From Euphorbia lathyris (Eukaryota; Streptophyta; Magnoliopsida; Malpighiales; Euphorbiaceae), in contig NC_088915.1 in assembly GCF_963576675.1 (NCBI RefSeq), forward strand, positions 86,561,501 to 86,625,500: a stretch of 64,000 nt of DNA, given 5' to 3'. A program made the translations under genes and the position numbers. Shown here piece after piece: positions 11,819 to 23,939 of the stretch. The notes under the pieces were generated by a model, which saw nothing but the letters and a program-made list of their open reading frames with translations, searched no databases and was not told the origin of the DNA. Within the stretch, counting starts at the first letter, position 1; each line of letters starts with the position of its first letter.

Positions 11819-11967
11819 TTGTAATCTTATATTGACATTTATTTCAGACCCGATGGACTATTCAATAAACCGAAATGTATATATAGATGTATTTAATTTT
11901 AAAAATTCCAAATCAATATTCAACTTTCAAATTTATAAGAAATAAATACATATTTATTTTTTTTTGT

Positions 11968-12190
11968 AGCTGGAGCGTCAAAATAATACATGTGTTTCGT
12001 GAAGGTAACCAGGCTGCAGATTGGATGGCAGATTTTGCAGGGAAGAATCAACTGGGCTATCATGAGTTTGATGTGCCTCTTGTAGGCCTCCAGGCTATTC
12101 TTGAGGATGACCGCCTAGGAAGGCCTTCCAGAAGAATAGGTGTCATTAGCTAATTTTCGTTTTGTTTTGGCCTTTGCCTACAAAAAAAAA
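11968..12190 (+). mobile_element. 5'-truncated L1-type LINE, RNase H tail only
   Basis: About 60 in-frame codons end at the TAG at 12151-12153. They include IIHVFREGNQAADWMADFAG, the end of an RNase H domain, and EDDRLGRPSRRIG. A short 3' UTR and an A-tail (12182-12190) follow. Flanks ATACATATTTATTTTTTTTT-GT (11946-11967) and ATACATATTTTTTTTGT (12191-12207) are the target duplication. The coding stretch is only the tail of ORF2 and cannot function alone. Confidence 0.8.
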
Positions 12191-12525
12191 ATACATATTT
12201 TTTTTGTTGAAAATTTTGTAGTTTTACACATTTAAATTAGAAATTTATATATGTCAGTTATTCGGTTAAGAACTGAACCAAAATTTTTTGTTTTGATAAC
12301 ATTCAGTAATCAATTCTATTCCGTTCGGTTCCTAAAGTAGAGTATATTTCAGTTTGGTTAACTGATAGTTCAGTTCAGTTAGTAACCGAATCGAACTGAT
12401 GTTCTAACCTCGAACATTTTGGTCACTCAATAAGATTTGAAATTATACATTTTTCGTTAATTAAAAAAAAATCATCTTTCATTAATGAGGCTTAAAATTA
12501 CTCGATCATAATATAATTTCTTTTA

Positions 12526-13087
12526 GGGATAACGTGCAAAAATACCCCTAATACATCTAGGAGCAATTTTACCCTTAACGTTAGCAGCCAATAGCAATTT
12601 TACCCCTAACATTGATAAGTTGGGTCAATTGGAGAAATTATTCATGAAATCATCTTCTCGATCATGAATCTTGCCATCTACACTTCACATGTGTGTCATT
12701 TTAGTACTCATTGGCAACAGATCACAACATATGATTAAACGTGATTTTTTTAAAAAAAATTAAAAAAATATATTGTATTTTGTATGACTTGGACAAAAAA
12801 AAATTCAAATATTTCATTGAATTTAAATATATTAATCTCCAATTCTATTATTAAAACACAAAAAAAAAATGAAATCTTTTTCTAGAATCAACTTACTTGC
12901 AATTGGGACAGAGTAAGAAATAAAATATGGGTTTTATAATAATGTCTGAAATTGACTCAACGTGCTAAAGTTATGGGTAAAATTACTCTTGGCTGCCAAA
13001 GATAGGGGTAAAATGTCACCATTTAAAATGTTAAAGGCAAAATTACTTCTGCCTGTAAACGTTGTGAGTATTTTTACACCTTATTAT
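12526..13087. mobile_element. G-family MITE copy (G3)
   Basis: Left GGGATAACGTGCAAAAATAC mirrors right GTATTTTTACACC. Internal phrases GGAGCAATTTTACCC and GTCTGAAATTGACTCAA are as in the other copies. Flanks TTTCTTTTA and TTTATTTTA differ by one base, so the target duplication is probable. Confidence 0.7.
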
Positions 13088-13134
13088 TTTATTTTATTTT
13101 AACTAAGTCTTACATTTGGATATATCTTCTAAAT

Positions 13135-13315
13135 CAGTAGTGTTCACATGGACCCTAATGACCACGGTGAATTTGGTCATTCACCGTTAGATATAGACTG
13201 ATTAAAATCCTAAAGTGGTGATTCAAAGTATCCTAAGACTTAGATTTAATCAGCCTATATCTAACGGTGAATGACAAAATTCACGTGGTCATCAGAGTCC
13301 ATGGGAAAAATACTG
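13135..13315. mobile_element. foldback MITE, 181 bp, 9 bp target duplication
   Basis: Two arms of about 70-80 bp, CAGTAGTGTTCACATGG... and, inverted, CAGTATTTTTCCCATGG..., leave only a short loop. Both contain TCATTCACCGTTAGATATAG. Flanks CTTCTAAAT (13126-13134, 13316-13324) are identical. The RNA would form a long hairpin. Confidence 0.88.
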
Positions 13316-13394
13316 CTTCTAAATAAACATTATTTGGAGAAAGAAAAAAATCCTCTTTTAGTGGGATGGTAAATTTTTTACAAGACATTCTATT

Positions 13395-13655
13395 TTTATA
13401 TCACTAATATTTAGTTAAGCTAATAATGATTAGTGCATGTGAGTTATATGATAGCTAAGTATTAAATTCCTCCACTTTAATAATGTTTTCCTTAACAAAA
13501 TGATGATGTTATCATGTTCAAGTAGGTGGCTGGTTTAGCCCAATAAAATTCCACATCAAGCCCAATAACTGTGGATATATATGGGAAGAGTAATTAGAAC
13601 TGTTCTAAAACTTGGGCCTAAAGCCCAATTCCTATTAAAAGATGGGCCACTAATT
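13395..13655. repeat. segmental duplication, block A1 (partner 17556-17800)
   Basis: Shares GATTAGTGCATGTGAGTTAT, CCTCCACTTTAATAATGTTT and ACTTGGGCCTAA with 17556-17800 in the same order and orientation, with small indels. No gene is recognised in it. Confidence 0.8.
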
Positions 13656-13672
13656 GATCCAAGTTCTGAGGG

Positions 13673-14221
13673 AAAATTACATAGAAATTCATCTTTTAAT
13701 AACTATCTACAACTATGTCAAGTCATAATTTTTTTTTTAAATTAAACTAATAAAATCAGTATTTTTAATATATTTTCAGGATTAGAATTTATAAATTAGA
13801 AGTTTAGAATATATTTTCTAGGGTTTATGATTTATGAATTGGAGTCTGAAATTTTTAAACTATAGTGTAAAATCATAATATATAGAGAATAATGACATAT
13901 TAAGAATTAAGTTTGGTGATATGACTTAATTGTAATTTTGTACTTAATTATGATATTCATGTATTTGATCAGAGTTCCAATGTATCCCAGATTAAATATG
14001 GGACAAATACATGAATATCATAATAATTAATTTAAAAATTCTAAATTCCAATTCATAAATCATAAACCCTAAAAAATATATTTTAGACTTCTAATTTATA
14101 AATTCTAATCTTTAAAATATATTAAAAGTACCGATTTTACTAGTTTGACATAATCCAAAATTATGACTTGACATAGTTGTAAATAGTTTTTAAAAGATGA
14201 ATTTCTGTATAATTTTTCCAT
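13673..14221. mobile_element. MITE with long inverted arms (about 180 bp each)
   Basis: Left arm GGGAAAATTACATAGAAATT and right arm, inverted, GGAAAAATTATACAGAAATT continue through ACAACTATGTCAAGTCATAA on both sides. It is absent from the paralogous block near 17830. A clear target duplication was not found. Confidence 0.7.
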
Positions 14222-14442
14222 TAATATTGGGTTGCCTACGAAGTAGACTTGTTCAAGAGTCAGCTAGCCCGGCCAACCCAACTCTTATGGGTTGATTTTG
14301 GACATGTCTATTTAAGCATGCCCACGTGTAGAATGGGTTGGACTTAAAATTTGTCAAAAGACCGAGCTCAATCCAGCCCGACATGACCCACATTTATATT
14401 ATATATTTTATATATGTTTTTATTATCTTTATTTTATTTTTA

Positions 14443-15022
14443 GGAATAAGATGTAAAAATATTCTTAATGTTTACCGTCAGGAGCAATTTTATCCCTAAC
14501 GTCTAAAATGGTGCAATTTTACCCATAACGTTGGCATCCAAGAGCAATTTTACCCCTAATGTTGAGAAATAATTTATCAAATTGTCTTTTTCGGTCATGA
14601 ATCTTGTCATCTGCAGTTCACATGTGGGTCATTTTATCACTAATTAGTAACAGGTCACAAACATATGATTAAACGAAAAAAAAATTAAAACAAAATAAAC
14701 AAATATATTGTATTTTGTACGAGATGGACAAAAAAAATTCAAATATTTCACCAAATTTTAAAAATTTTAATTTTCAATTTTATTATTAAATCGTAAAAAA
14801 TATGAAATCTTTTTTTAAATCAACACACGTGGAATTCGTGCATAATAAGGAACAAAATAGTATCTCCATTTTATAATAATATATGAAATTGACCAAACTT
14901 GTCAACGTTAGGGGTAAAATTGCATCATTTTAGACGTTAGTGGTAAAATTGCATCATTTTAGACGTTAGGGGTAAAATTGCTCCTTACTGAAAATATTAA
15001 GGGTATTTTTACACCTTATCCC
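14443..15022. mobile_element. G-family MITE copy (G4) with 9 bp target duplication
   Basis: Left GGAATAAGATGTAAAAATAT mirrors right GTATTTTTACACCTTATCCC. TTATTTTTA flanks both sides (14434-14442, 15023-15031). A direct duplication of GCATCATTTTAGACGTTAG lies near its right end (14930-14970). Confidence 0.85.
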
Positions 15023-15146
15023 TTATTTTTATTATTTTATTGTATAAAAAAATCTAATCGAATTTTATTAAATTATTAAATTAAAATTTTAATTTGTTGT
15101 ATTTTTATTTTTATTATTCTAATATTAATTGTAATTAAAAAATTTA

Positions 15147-15598
15147 GGCAAAAAGCATCATTGGACTTTGATCTTTCATTTTTGGTTCATTAAGCTCTTG
15201 ATCTTTTATTTGAATACATTAGATCCCTGATCATTTATTTTTTGTCTTATTAAGCCCTTGATGACAAAAAAAAGAAGAAGTAAATTTGAACATAAAATTC
15301 GGTTAACAGACTGTTATTAATTACAGCTACATTTGAAATTTGTAATTTTTCACTGTTTGAAAGCAGTTTTGGATGTGTAATTTGGCTATAGGAAAACTGT
15401 AAAAATATAATTTTTAATAATTTCAAATACATATGAAGTTAATAACGTCTTTTTAACAGAATTACATATTCACAACTTACTAATTTGATCATTAAGGGTT
15501 TAATGAGACCAAAAATAAAAAATATGTATCCAAATAAAAGATCAGGGGCATAATGAACCAAAAAATAAAAAATCAGGGATCCAATAATTCTTTTTGCC
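15147..15598. mobile_element. MITE of the GGCAAAAAGCAT family, diverged copy
   Basis: Left GGCAAAAAGCATCATTGGAC and right ATTGG/ATCC...CTTTTTGCC form inverted ends. The inner phrases TTAAGCCCTTGATG and ATCAGGGGCATAATGAACC mirror each other. The flanks no longer match, so the insertion is old. Confidence 0.65.
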
Positions 15599-15599
15599 T

Positions 15600-15788
15600 A
15601 CAATCAATTCATAGCAAGGGCTGCTTATGCATGGAAAAAGTTGGAGGTCAAATTGGAAAAAAGGATAACATCCGTGCGTCAAGTTGTAAATGTGAACTCT
15701 TTACTCTATAGTCTAGTCCATTAATGCAAAACGTTGAAAAATAAAAGCCCAAATTTTCAAGATGCATATAATACCCGTAATTAGACAA
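15600..15788. repeat. segmental duplication, block B1 (partner 21610-21795)
   Basis: Shares CATAGCAAGGGCTGCTTATG, AACATCCGTG and TTAATGCAAAACGTTGAAAA with 21610-21795 in the same order. It is split on its right side by the MITE at 15789-16305. Confidence 0.8.
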
Positions 15789-16305
15789 GGCTTAATACAT
15801 CATTTGCCCCCTGAACTTGTCTAAAATGGTTGATTGGCCCCCTAAACTTTCAAAGTGTCTCGATGGCCCCCTAAACTTACATAAAATGTTCAGTTAGTTC
15901 CCTGAACTTGCGTAAAACGTAATCAATTAATCACTCAGTTGCAAAAAAGTAAGTTAAATGCGAAAAATGTATTGCATGCGTCTTAAAAAAAAAAGTAAAA
16001 CAATCAAGATCGAGGTATTGCGGTTGTAATATTATAGAATATAAAGTTTATAGTTGAGCAAGTAATAATTTCATTCTTACTCTATTCTTGAATTATGTAA
16101 TAACATTCTAAGACACGTGAAATACAACTTCCGCATTTAACTTACTTTTTTGCAACCGAGTGATCAATTGATTACGTTTTACGCAAGTTCAGGGGGCTAA
16201 CTGAATATTTTATGCAAGTTCAGGGGGCTATCGAGACACTTTGAAAGTTTAGGGAGGTAATCAACCATTTTGGACAAATTCATGGGGCAAATGATGTATT
16301 AAGCC
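15789..16305. mobile_element. MITE of the GGCTTAATACATCATTTG family, copy 1
   Basis: Left GGCTTAATACATCATTTGCC and right, inverted, GGCTTAATACATCATTTGCC are matching ends. Flanks ATTAGACAA and ATTAGATAA form a 9 bp target duplication with one change. The paralogous block at 21785-21800 holds a single ATTAGATTA, an empty site. Copy 2 of the family (53359-59601) was split by a copia element. Confidence 0.88.
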
Positions 16306-16469
16306 ATTAGATAACCTCTCGTGAAAGAAGGTATATGTCATATAGAGGATAAGATATTCTCAATGAGGTTAAATTGTCGCTAAGTCGATAATCCTTCCAA
16401 GTTTGTTGGAAGTAAAAAAATATGAGGTTTTGACGTTGATTCAAACAAGATGATTAAGGGTACCAACAT

Positions 16470-16755
16470 GTTATTTTTTAGATACCAAGATTGTTGTTGG
16501 TGTTATTTATTTTAGTAATGAAGATCAGTCAGAGTCAGTGACTTGGTTGGTCGGTATTGGTCTTTGTTGCTTCTAAATGATTCTTACTCAGTCAAGTTCG
16601 TTTGGAGACAAGTTAATGAGACGACTCATAATATTGCTTAGTCGGTTCGTTTATATCCTTGTCCTATATTTTCTCTAATGTTCCGAATTTTGTTAATAAT
16701 GTAACGTTACATCCTTGCCTGGTTGAAACGTATTAATAAAGTTTGGCTTAAAAAA
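16470..16755 (+). pseudogene. decayed LINE RNase H remnant
   Basis: In one frame near 16580-16700 the codons read SVKFVWRQVNETTHNIA, then a stop, then SVRLYPCP. This resembles the RNase H tail of plant LINEs (FVRRQANEVAHNLA-type). It ends with a short A-run near 16750. Stops and shifts make it non-functional. No target duplication was identified. Confidence 0.55.
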
Positions 16756-16779
16756 ATGAATGGATAAATATTTACACTC

Positions 16780-17555
16780 ATTTTTTAATTATTTCTTATT
16801 CTTATATTTAATATATAATTTAATAGGAGTAATTTTTATTATACGGATAGGTTAATAAAAGAATTTTAATAATAATTTAATTTTATTAAATTTTATATTT
16901 TGAAATGGGTAGTTATTATTATTAATGGATCACCTTTTACTCATTAAATAGGTAGAGTTCAGTTGATAATATTGTTTTCTCGATTCAGTAAATATAATTT
17001 TGGTGACTGAATTTTGGAGTTTATAATTTATCTTAATAAAATCATCTGATTTCAATTTTATTGATTTCAGATAAAAAAAATAAAAAATAGTATTGAAACC
17101 GCTCTTAAATTTATCGTATTTTAATGTAATTGCGTTCTATAGAATTTGGTGTCTATAGAATTCAATCACAGAATAAATTGCGTGTAATTATATTATTTCT
17201 TTTAATATTATATAAGCTTTAATCTAGTTGGTAAATTTCTAACGTGACACCATACTATCACTCCAATAGTTTTTTTTTTTCTAAAGTCAACTGAAATGTT
17301 TTTATTGAATAAAAGCTAAAATTATTAACATTTTCAATTTTGGCCTTTTTATTCTTATAAATTTTCATTTTTCTTTGATTTAAATTCTTACTGATTCGAA
17401 CCGTAAACTATTCAATCTTTTTTCTTCCTAACAATCGTATGCAACCACATTCAGGTGCATTCCTAATTCGCGAATGCTATACGACACGTTTGCATTTTCA
17501 CTTTTCTCCAAAAGTCCACGCGACAAAATTAGTACGCTCGGTGGAACTTCAAATC
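16780..17555. other. non-coding AT-rich stretch
   Basis: No gene, structural RNA or clear transposon end seen. Confidence 0.4.
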
Positions 17556-17800
17556 ACCGTATTTAGTTAAGCTAATGATTAGTGCATGTGAGTTATATGG
17601 TAGCTAAGTGTTAAAATTCCTCCACTTTAATAATGTTTCTTTAAGTCTTAACACAATGATGATATCATGTTTAAGTAGATAGAAGCTACTTGAGCCCAAT
17701 AGATTTCTAAAACCTAGCCCAATTACTGTTGGCCCATATTGAAAGAGTAGTTAGAGCTGTTCTGAAACTTGGGCCTAAGGCCCATTTCCACACACAACTA
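17556..17800. repeat. segmental duplication, block A2 (partner 13395-13655)
   Basis: Same phrases, order and orientation as block A1, with small indels. Block B2 follows about 4.05 kb downstream; in the other copy the A-to-B distance is about 2.2 kb. Confidence 0.8.
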
Positions 17801-17830
17801 AATTACCCATTTAATATAGTTATTTTTAGA

Positions 17831-18447
17831 GGAAATTACATCAAAAATCAAGTTTGAATTTTATTTTACACTTAAGTAATTCATATATTTATGTTTTATC
17901 ATTTCATACTTTTATTTCTAATTTTGTGAAATTCAGTTATTTTTTAATAAATCAAAAACCATAATTTTAGAAAAATAGGAAAAGTGAGATACGGATGTGA
18001 GAGAAAACTGAAAGAATATGATAAAATAATAATTTTTTTTTGTGAGTTTGAGGAAATTGTAAATATGTACTCAATTCATGATTTCTATGAATCAATTTGA
18101 AAGTTTAGAAACTTAATATATAAAATATATGTGAAGTTAATGAGTTGAGGACGAGGATATTGTATTTCTTTATTTTATTTTTTGAAACTATTTTTTATGA
18201 TTTGATACTTTAATTTAACTTCTTGAAAAACAAAGAATATAAAATTCTTGACATAAACGTCAATATTATATTTAACGTTTATATCAAGAATTTTATATTT
18301 TCTTTTTTAAAACAAGAATTTTATATTCTTAATATATAAAATATGGGCATTATGCATTTTGAAAATTTAGCATAAAAAATATAAAATTCTTGATATAAAT
18401 GTTAAACTAACTAGCAATGTAACTATGATTATTAATATTAGATCTAA
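17831..18447. other. non-coding stretch with a small inverted repeat
   Basis: No gene seen. AGAATATAAAATTCTTGACA (about 18234) is mirrored by ATATCAAGAATTTTATATTT (about 18282), giving a hairpin of about 65 bp. Two more variants of the arm follow at 18310-18400. Confidence 0.4.
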
Positions 18448-18998
18448 ATTTGATTTTTTTTTTTTTTATAAAATGCGATAGAGCATTTCGTTAGAAGAAA
18501 AAAATACAAATACGACAAGGAAATTAGGAGAATAAAACCTACACTCATACAGGAAAGAAAAAAACTACAAAAAGCAAGAAAATAATAAAAAGTACAAATA
18601 AAACAATAAATACATAAATTATATCTTTCTCATAAGTTGAATCCCGTTAAAAAATCGTTGTAGTCCATTCTTCATTATTTAGACTCTTCCGCATATTCGG
18701 ATCTAAATCCTTTCTTTATTTGGAACCACGTAGATGTATAGATCTACGAACAAGATGAACTTTTTCCACTCTTCCTAAAACCGAAAAAAAGTAAAATGAA
18801 AGAAGTATTAACAGATATAGATCTGACTGGAAAAAAAACTTCGATAAGATATATAAATTCCAAACCAATAAAAAGTGCAAATATGAAATTAGAAACTAAA
18901 ACATATATATTGGAGGAAGAATACTTTTCCTTTTCTTTTAAGCGGAATATGGTTGAGGAAGCAGTTGTGAAGGAGGAACGAGGGGAGAAACAGTTGTT
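18448..18998 (-). mobile_element. retroposon family P, copy 1
   Basis: A poly-T start (A-tail on the minus strand) is followed by sequence shared with 23940-24840 and 39631-40385, for example ATAAAATGC, TACAGGAAAGAAAAAAACTA, GTTGTAGTCCATTCTTCAT and GATCTACGAACAAGATGAAC. No coding frame survives. The right border is approximate and abuts a MITE. Confidence 0.6.
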
Positions 18999-19000
18999 AG

Positions 19001-20066
19001 AGCATCTCCAACAGCCTTTTAGTTTGACTCTTAAGTTAAAATTTGAGGAGTGAGAGTTAAAAACCAGCTCCAACAGCTTCTTAGTGGCTCATCAAATCAC
19101 TAAGAGTCCATTTGGTATGTCGTAATGTAATGTAATCAAGGTCGTAATGTAATTAAAGTTATAATGTAATGGAATGGAATAGTGATTCTATTACCATGTT
19201 TGGTTGACAATTATGATGGAATGTAATAACCATTACAATACTTATATTTTCCTAATTAAATGCAATCATAAAATTTTATTTACATAATTAAAATTAACGA
19301 AAAACATGAAAAACGTGAAAAACACGAAAATGTGAAAAATCGAATCAGAATCAAATACAAAATTAAATTAACCGAAATCAATAAATTAGTATATAGTTTT
19401 TCGCTTTTTCATTTTTTTTTTACATTTTTCTCGTTTCTTTTAATTTCCATTTTCAACATTTTTCACCGTTTTTTCTATTTTCTCCTTTTTCCAGTTTTTC
19501 GTTTTTTTTTTCATTTTTTCGGTTTTTTGTTTTTTTTTTTCTTATTTTCAATTTTCATGTTTTTCTACTTTTTACGTTTTTGACAAGAATGAGAGGTAAG
19601 ATTGAGATGTGAGATTTGAGAAATGAGAGGTTAGATGACAATGTAATGAGAATTCAAGTCATTTTTCTATGTAATGGGGATTACAAGATTTCTTTAAAAA
19701 AATTTAACTCAAGGTTTTCTCATTCCATTACAACGAAATTGTGACATGCAACCAAACATGGTAATGAGCCTTCTATGTAATGGTCATTCCATTACGAAGG
19801 TCATTACATCTTACCAAACGAGACCTAAGAGTCTCTTCATCTTTTCTATTAATAGAGAGCCTCTCTCCGCCTCTTAGTACCTCCTTAATTCATTTTTTAT
19901 TAATAATTTATTATTGATAAGACTCTCCTTTTACTATTGGTAGATAAAACAATAATTAATAATTTTAATGATATCTTTTCAAAAAAAAATAATGATAATA
20001 AATCATTAATAGTCTATTATTTATATTATTTTTAAAGAGTTTTAGTCTCTTAGAGATATTCTTAAA
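19001..20066. mobile_element. MITE with AGCATCTCCAACAGC ends, split by a hAT-like MITE
   Basis: Left AGAGCATCTCCAACAGCC resembles the inverted right end AAGAATATCTCTAAGAG. Internal copies of CTCCAACAGC occur. It is interrupted at 19107-19823. No coding sequence. Confidence 0.55.
19107..19823. mobile_element. hAT-like MITE, 717 bp, 8 bp target duplication
   Basis: Left TCCATTTGGTATGTCGTAAT and right, inverted, TCTCGTTTGGTAAGATGTAA. Internal AATGTAATG-type words are mirrored. Flanks ACTAAGAG (19099-19106) and CCTAAGAG (19824-19831) differ at one base. A T-rich core at 19395-19580 gives false open frames. Confidence 0.78.
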
Positions 20067-20344
20067 CCCAATATTAGAATTAGATCGTTTCATACCATGG
20101 TTATATTTGAAATTTTCCAAAAACATTGGGTCTTAAAATTAATCAACCAATAAATTTTGAAGGTTTGCTAGTTGTTAGCATTATTCGAGCCATAGACCGA
20201 ACAATAGTTACACCTGTAATAATAATGGATCGGAGCTATCTAAAAAGATGGAGGCTTCGGGTCAGAGTTTGCTCTAATTTTTAAACTATAAATAGATAAC
20301 TTAAACCACTTAAACTCTAATCTCATAAGCTCCAAATTTAGCTT

Positions 20345-20645
20345 AAAAGAGATAACTTAAGACTTGTTTGATAAAGCACTTAATTACTTAAATTAAAATA
20401 TTAAGCACTTATTTAATTTAAGTGTGTTTGATAACCATTGCTTCTCCACCACTTAAATTGGATAATTAAGTTAAAAATCACTTATTTTGATAAGTGAAAA
20501 TATTTAACTTAACGTTTTAAGTTAAACATTATCAACTAATATTTTTATAAAAGTTATATCATTCAATATTTTCACCACTTATAATATTCAGCACTTAAAA
20601 TTCAGTACTTATTTTTTCAGCACTTAATTTTCAGTTTTATTAAAC
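20345..20645. mobile_element. probable hAT-like MITE
   Basis: Left ACTTGTTTGATAAAGCACTT mirrors right AAGTGCTGAA...TTTAATAAAAC, with many CACTTAA words between. The flanks (ACTTAAG/ACCTTAG) match only partly. Confidence 0.45.
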
Positions 20646-20670
20646 AACACCTTAGTTGTCTCCTTCTCCT

Positions 20671-20675
<5 letters not shown>

Positions 20676-20738
<63 letters not shown>

Positions 20739-20740
20739 TC
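20676..20740. repeat. (CT)n microsatellite
   Basis: A CT run of about 65 bp with one G interruption. Confidence 0.95.
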
Positions 20741-20769
20741 GCTCTGCTTGTGACCAATAATACAAAATT

Positions 20770-21180
20770 GGGTTAAGGTGCAAAAATACTTCTAACGTTT
20801 TGGGTCATGAGCAATTTTACCCCTAATGTTGGAAGCCAAGAACAATTTTACTTCTAATGTTGATAAATTGGGTCAATTTGAGAAATAATTCATTAAACCG
20901 TTTTCTCTGTCATGAATCTTGTCATCTACACTTCATACGTGCGTCGTTTTATCAGTAACAAATCACAAACATATGTTGGGATGTGAAAAAATAATAAAAA
21001 AATATACTGTCTTTTGTACGAATTGGACAAAAAATTTCAAAAAATTCACCGAATTTATAAATATTAATCTTCAATTCTATTATTAAATTATAAAAAAACA
21101 TGAAATCCTTTTTTTAGAACAAATTGATATACAATAGGTGCAGAATAAGGAACAAAAATATTTTTAAACGTTATGGGTAT
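20770..21180. mobile_element. G-family MITE copy (G5), right end missing
   Basis: Opens AAGGTGCAAAAATACTTC and carries the family phrases GAGCAATTTTACCCC and GTCATGAATCTTGTCATC. The mirrored right terminus is lost after about 21180. Confidence 0.65.
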
Positions 21181-21609
21181 TATGGATCCAAATTTATTGG
21201 TTGCCTCCTTTTCACTCCCTCTTTCCACTACTCACTTTCTCTATCTCACTCGTCCGCTCTTAATTCGCTGACTTATCATTTTCACCTCTCGATTAATATC
21301 AACATAGGTCATTCATGATCGGTAATACGAAATCGTTGTAATCCGTTCTTCCGTTGCAATTTTCTCAACAGATTTCTACTTTATAATATAAAATTATTAT
21401 GGATAATCCATTCACTAGCAAAATTAATGTAAACATAGAGCAAAAGAAAAATATCTAAATGTTGAAATGAAGAGTTATCCATTCCAATCCAATCAAAATT
21501 CTAATCCATAAACATATGGACATGAAATAGGGTGTCACAATCATCCTCCTAATTAAGTAATTAAGGTATGTGATTGGTCAAAAATGTTTGTTAATTTTTA
21601 TCCAATAGC

Positions 21610-21795
21610 ATGGCTTCATAGCAAGGGCTGCTTATGCATGTGGAAAAAAGTTAGAAGTCAAATTGGAAAAAAAGAAAACATCCGTGGGTCAAGTTGTGAA
21701 CTCTTTAATTACTTTATAGTCTATTCTATTAATGCAAAACGTTGAAAATAAAACCCTAAATTTTTCAACATGCATGTAATGCCCATAATTAGATT
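21610..21795. repeat. segmental duplication, block B2 (partner 15600-15788)
   Basis: Matches B1 in order and orientation. The single ATTAGATTA after it is the un-inserted version of the MITE site at 15789. Confidence 0.8.
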
Positions 21796-21799
21796 ATCT

Positions 21800-23939
21800 C
21801 TACCCCCAACAACCCCTAAAAAGAAGGCACATGTGATATTAAAGTAGTGATGTGCATCAAACTGTATTACTAACCGAACCGAACCGATTGAATTTGGTTT
21901 TTTTCGGTTCGTTTTTTAATATTTCGGTTCGACTTTGGTTTTAATTTTAAGTATATTTCGGTATTCGATTTTAGTTTTGTACTGATGTACACCCTAGGTA
22001 TAAGGGATAGTTTTTTTTCCTAGCTATCTGATATTCTAGGTTGAACAGTCCAGGCAAATTTCTCTCACCAAGTATTTTGATCACAACTATATTCTCGTCT
22101 CTAGGACTCAATCCCTGATTGGATGGTTAAGTTGATTCGGTAGCTTAACCACCTGGACCACGTGTTTGGTGATAGTTTTTTTTTAAGAAGTAAAATCAAA
22201 TGGTAAAGACCTATTTTACCTAAAATTAACGGGAAATTTTAGCGGACTCGTGTTTGACAATTATTTGACTATTACATGACTTTCCAAACACGTGTATTAG
22301 TAAACTGAAATAGTTTTGTGCATTTTGGCATAATATTTGTAACTATATTGATAGCGTGTAGACATTTTAAATACTTTAACAATTTCATTTATGATTAATT
22401 TATATGTCGCAAACTTAGATGTTTTTGACAGTTAGCTATATAGTTTATATTATATTGGTCAATTAAATAAACAAACAAGGAGTGGAGGATTGTATGTCTC
22501 TCAATGCATTATCAATGGAGCGTGTCGCCGGTATATGGTGTAGATTAAGCGTCGAGAGTCCTATGTGAGTGTTTCAGACCTTTGGGTGGAATTTGGCAAA
22601 TCTCCAACATTGGCGAGCGGGAACGAAATACCCTCTAGCAGTTAGAAACTTTATCTCTCTAGAATTTCCTTTTTCTTTCTCTCTCTCTCCAAACACGTGT
22701 GTCGGTAAACCGAAATAACAGATGCTTGTAACTATATTGATAATGTGCACTAGATATATGTGGCAGACTCGGATTTCATTTTAACATGTTATTTGTAAAG
22801 TGTTAATAACACAACAAACATTTTAAACATAATTAATGTTTGAATGATACGATAGTTAAATAACAGTTAAATACATCTGTTCAATTTTTCCATTGCATAA
22901 ATTTATTTTTTCTGAAAACGTTATATGGATAAATTTATAATACGTTCGGAATAGAAAATACTATTAAAATCCATTTATTTCAGATGTTAATGTTTGCTAT
23001 TGCTGTTAGCGGAGATTTTGGGTCAATGGTATTTAGCTCTTGTTTTTGTTTTGTAGCTTTATGTATCCCACATGGAAAACTTATGAGTTGGTTGAAGGGT
23101 TTATATTGGGTTGGGCCAAATGAGTTATTAAATTGTGTTTAGTGGGTTTTACAAAATAAACCACACGCGCACGCTCGCTCGTTCGTTCGTGCGATGCCCG
23201 ACCCGAGTGGGCCCGATTTTTATTTTGGCCATTAAATATTTTAAACCTTTTTTATTATTTCTTAAGAAGTTAAAAGTCTATCTCCACTATCCCTAATTTT
23301 ACTCAACCATTACGTTTTTCTCTCCACAAACGTTGTCCACTACAACGTTCGATTTTCAATCTAAATAAAAAGCATCTTTTAGCAGTTCTGAATATATAGT
23401 TTTTCTCAAGTACGAATTTCATCTCAAATACAATTTTCTTCTCTGGCCATTAAAATTCTTGCTGTTCCAAAGCTTCGCCCTAGAGTGCACTAGGACGGCG
23501 CTTGCTGTGTAAACCTTGGTTGATGATCGGACTTCCAGATTGCACCAGAGTCTGCCGTAATCGTTTTCAACGCAGTGGTTCTGTCCACGACACATCGTTT
23601 AGTATTGAAAGACAACAAGTATGGGTTGAATGTGAAAAAGGTAGTTCAGTGTTGAAGAATTTAAGACCACAAAAAAGACAGAATATAAACTGAAATTTGG
23701 AAAAATTGATTAATGTGGAAGAGTTTATGATTATTATGTCTATGAAAAGTCAAAAAATAGTTCCTTAATTTTGACTCACCAATAATATTTTCTACTTCCT
23801 ATTTTTCAACGTTTTAATTGGCTACTCAGGCCGACTCTAGAGACGTGCCTCCATTCTCTGCTCTTTGATTGAAGACTTCTAAAAGAAAATAACAAAGACA
23901 AAAGAAAGAAAAAAGAAAAGCTAAAGTCTAAATTTGATA
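21800..23939. other. non-coding stretch
   Basis: No gene recognised. Contents: a patch rich in TTCGGTTCG words (21875-21985), poly-T runs, and two occurrences of AAACACGTGT followed by TAGTAAAC/CGGTAAAC (22275, 22692), suggesting another small duplicated repeat. Open frames here are short and show no domain. Confidence 0.4.

Noticed and set aside
18744..19073. Overlapping frames on both strands (109 and 85 codons)
   Set aside because: They cross retroposon copy 1 and run into a MITE; neither frame is kept in the other two copies.
19332..19583. 83-codon Phe-rich frame
   Set aside because: It is a translation of a T-rich tract within a MITE.
22110..22180. Possible tRNA or SINE head (GGATGGTTAAGTTGATTCGG...)
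   Set aside because: No matching A and B boxes at tRNA spacing and no clear cloverleaf.
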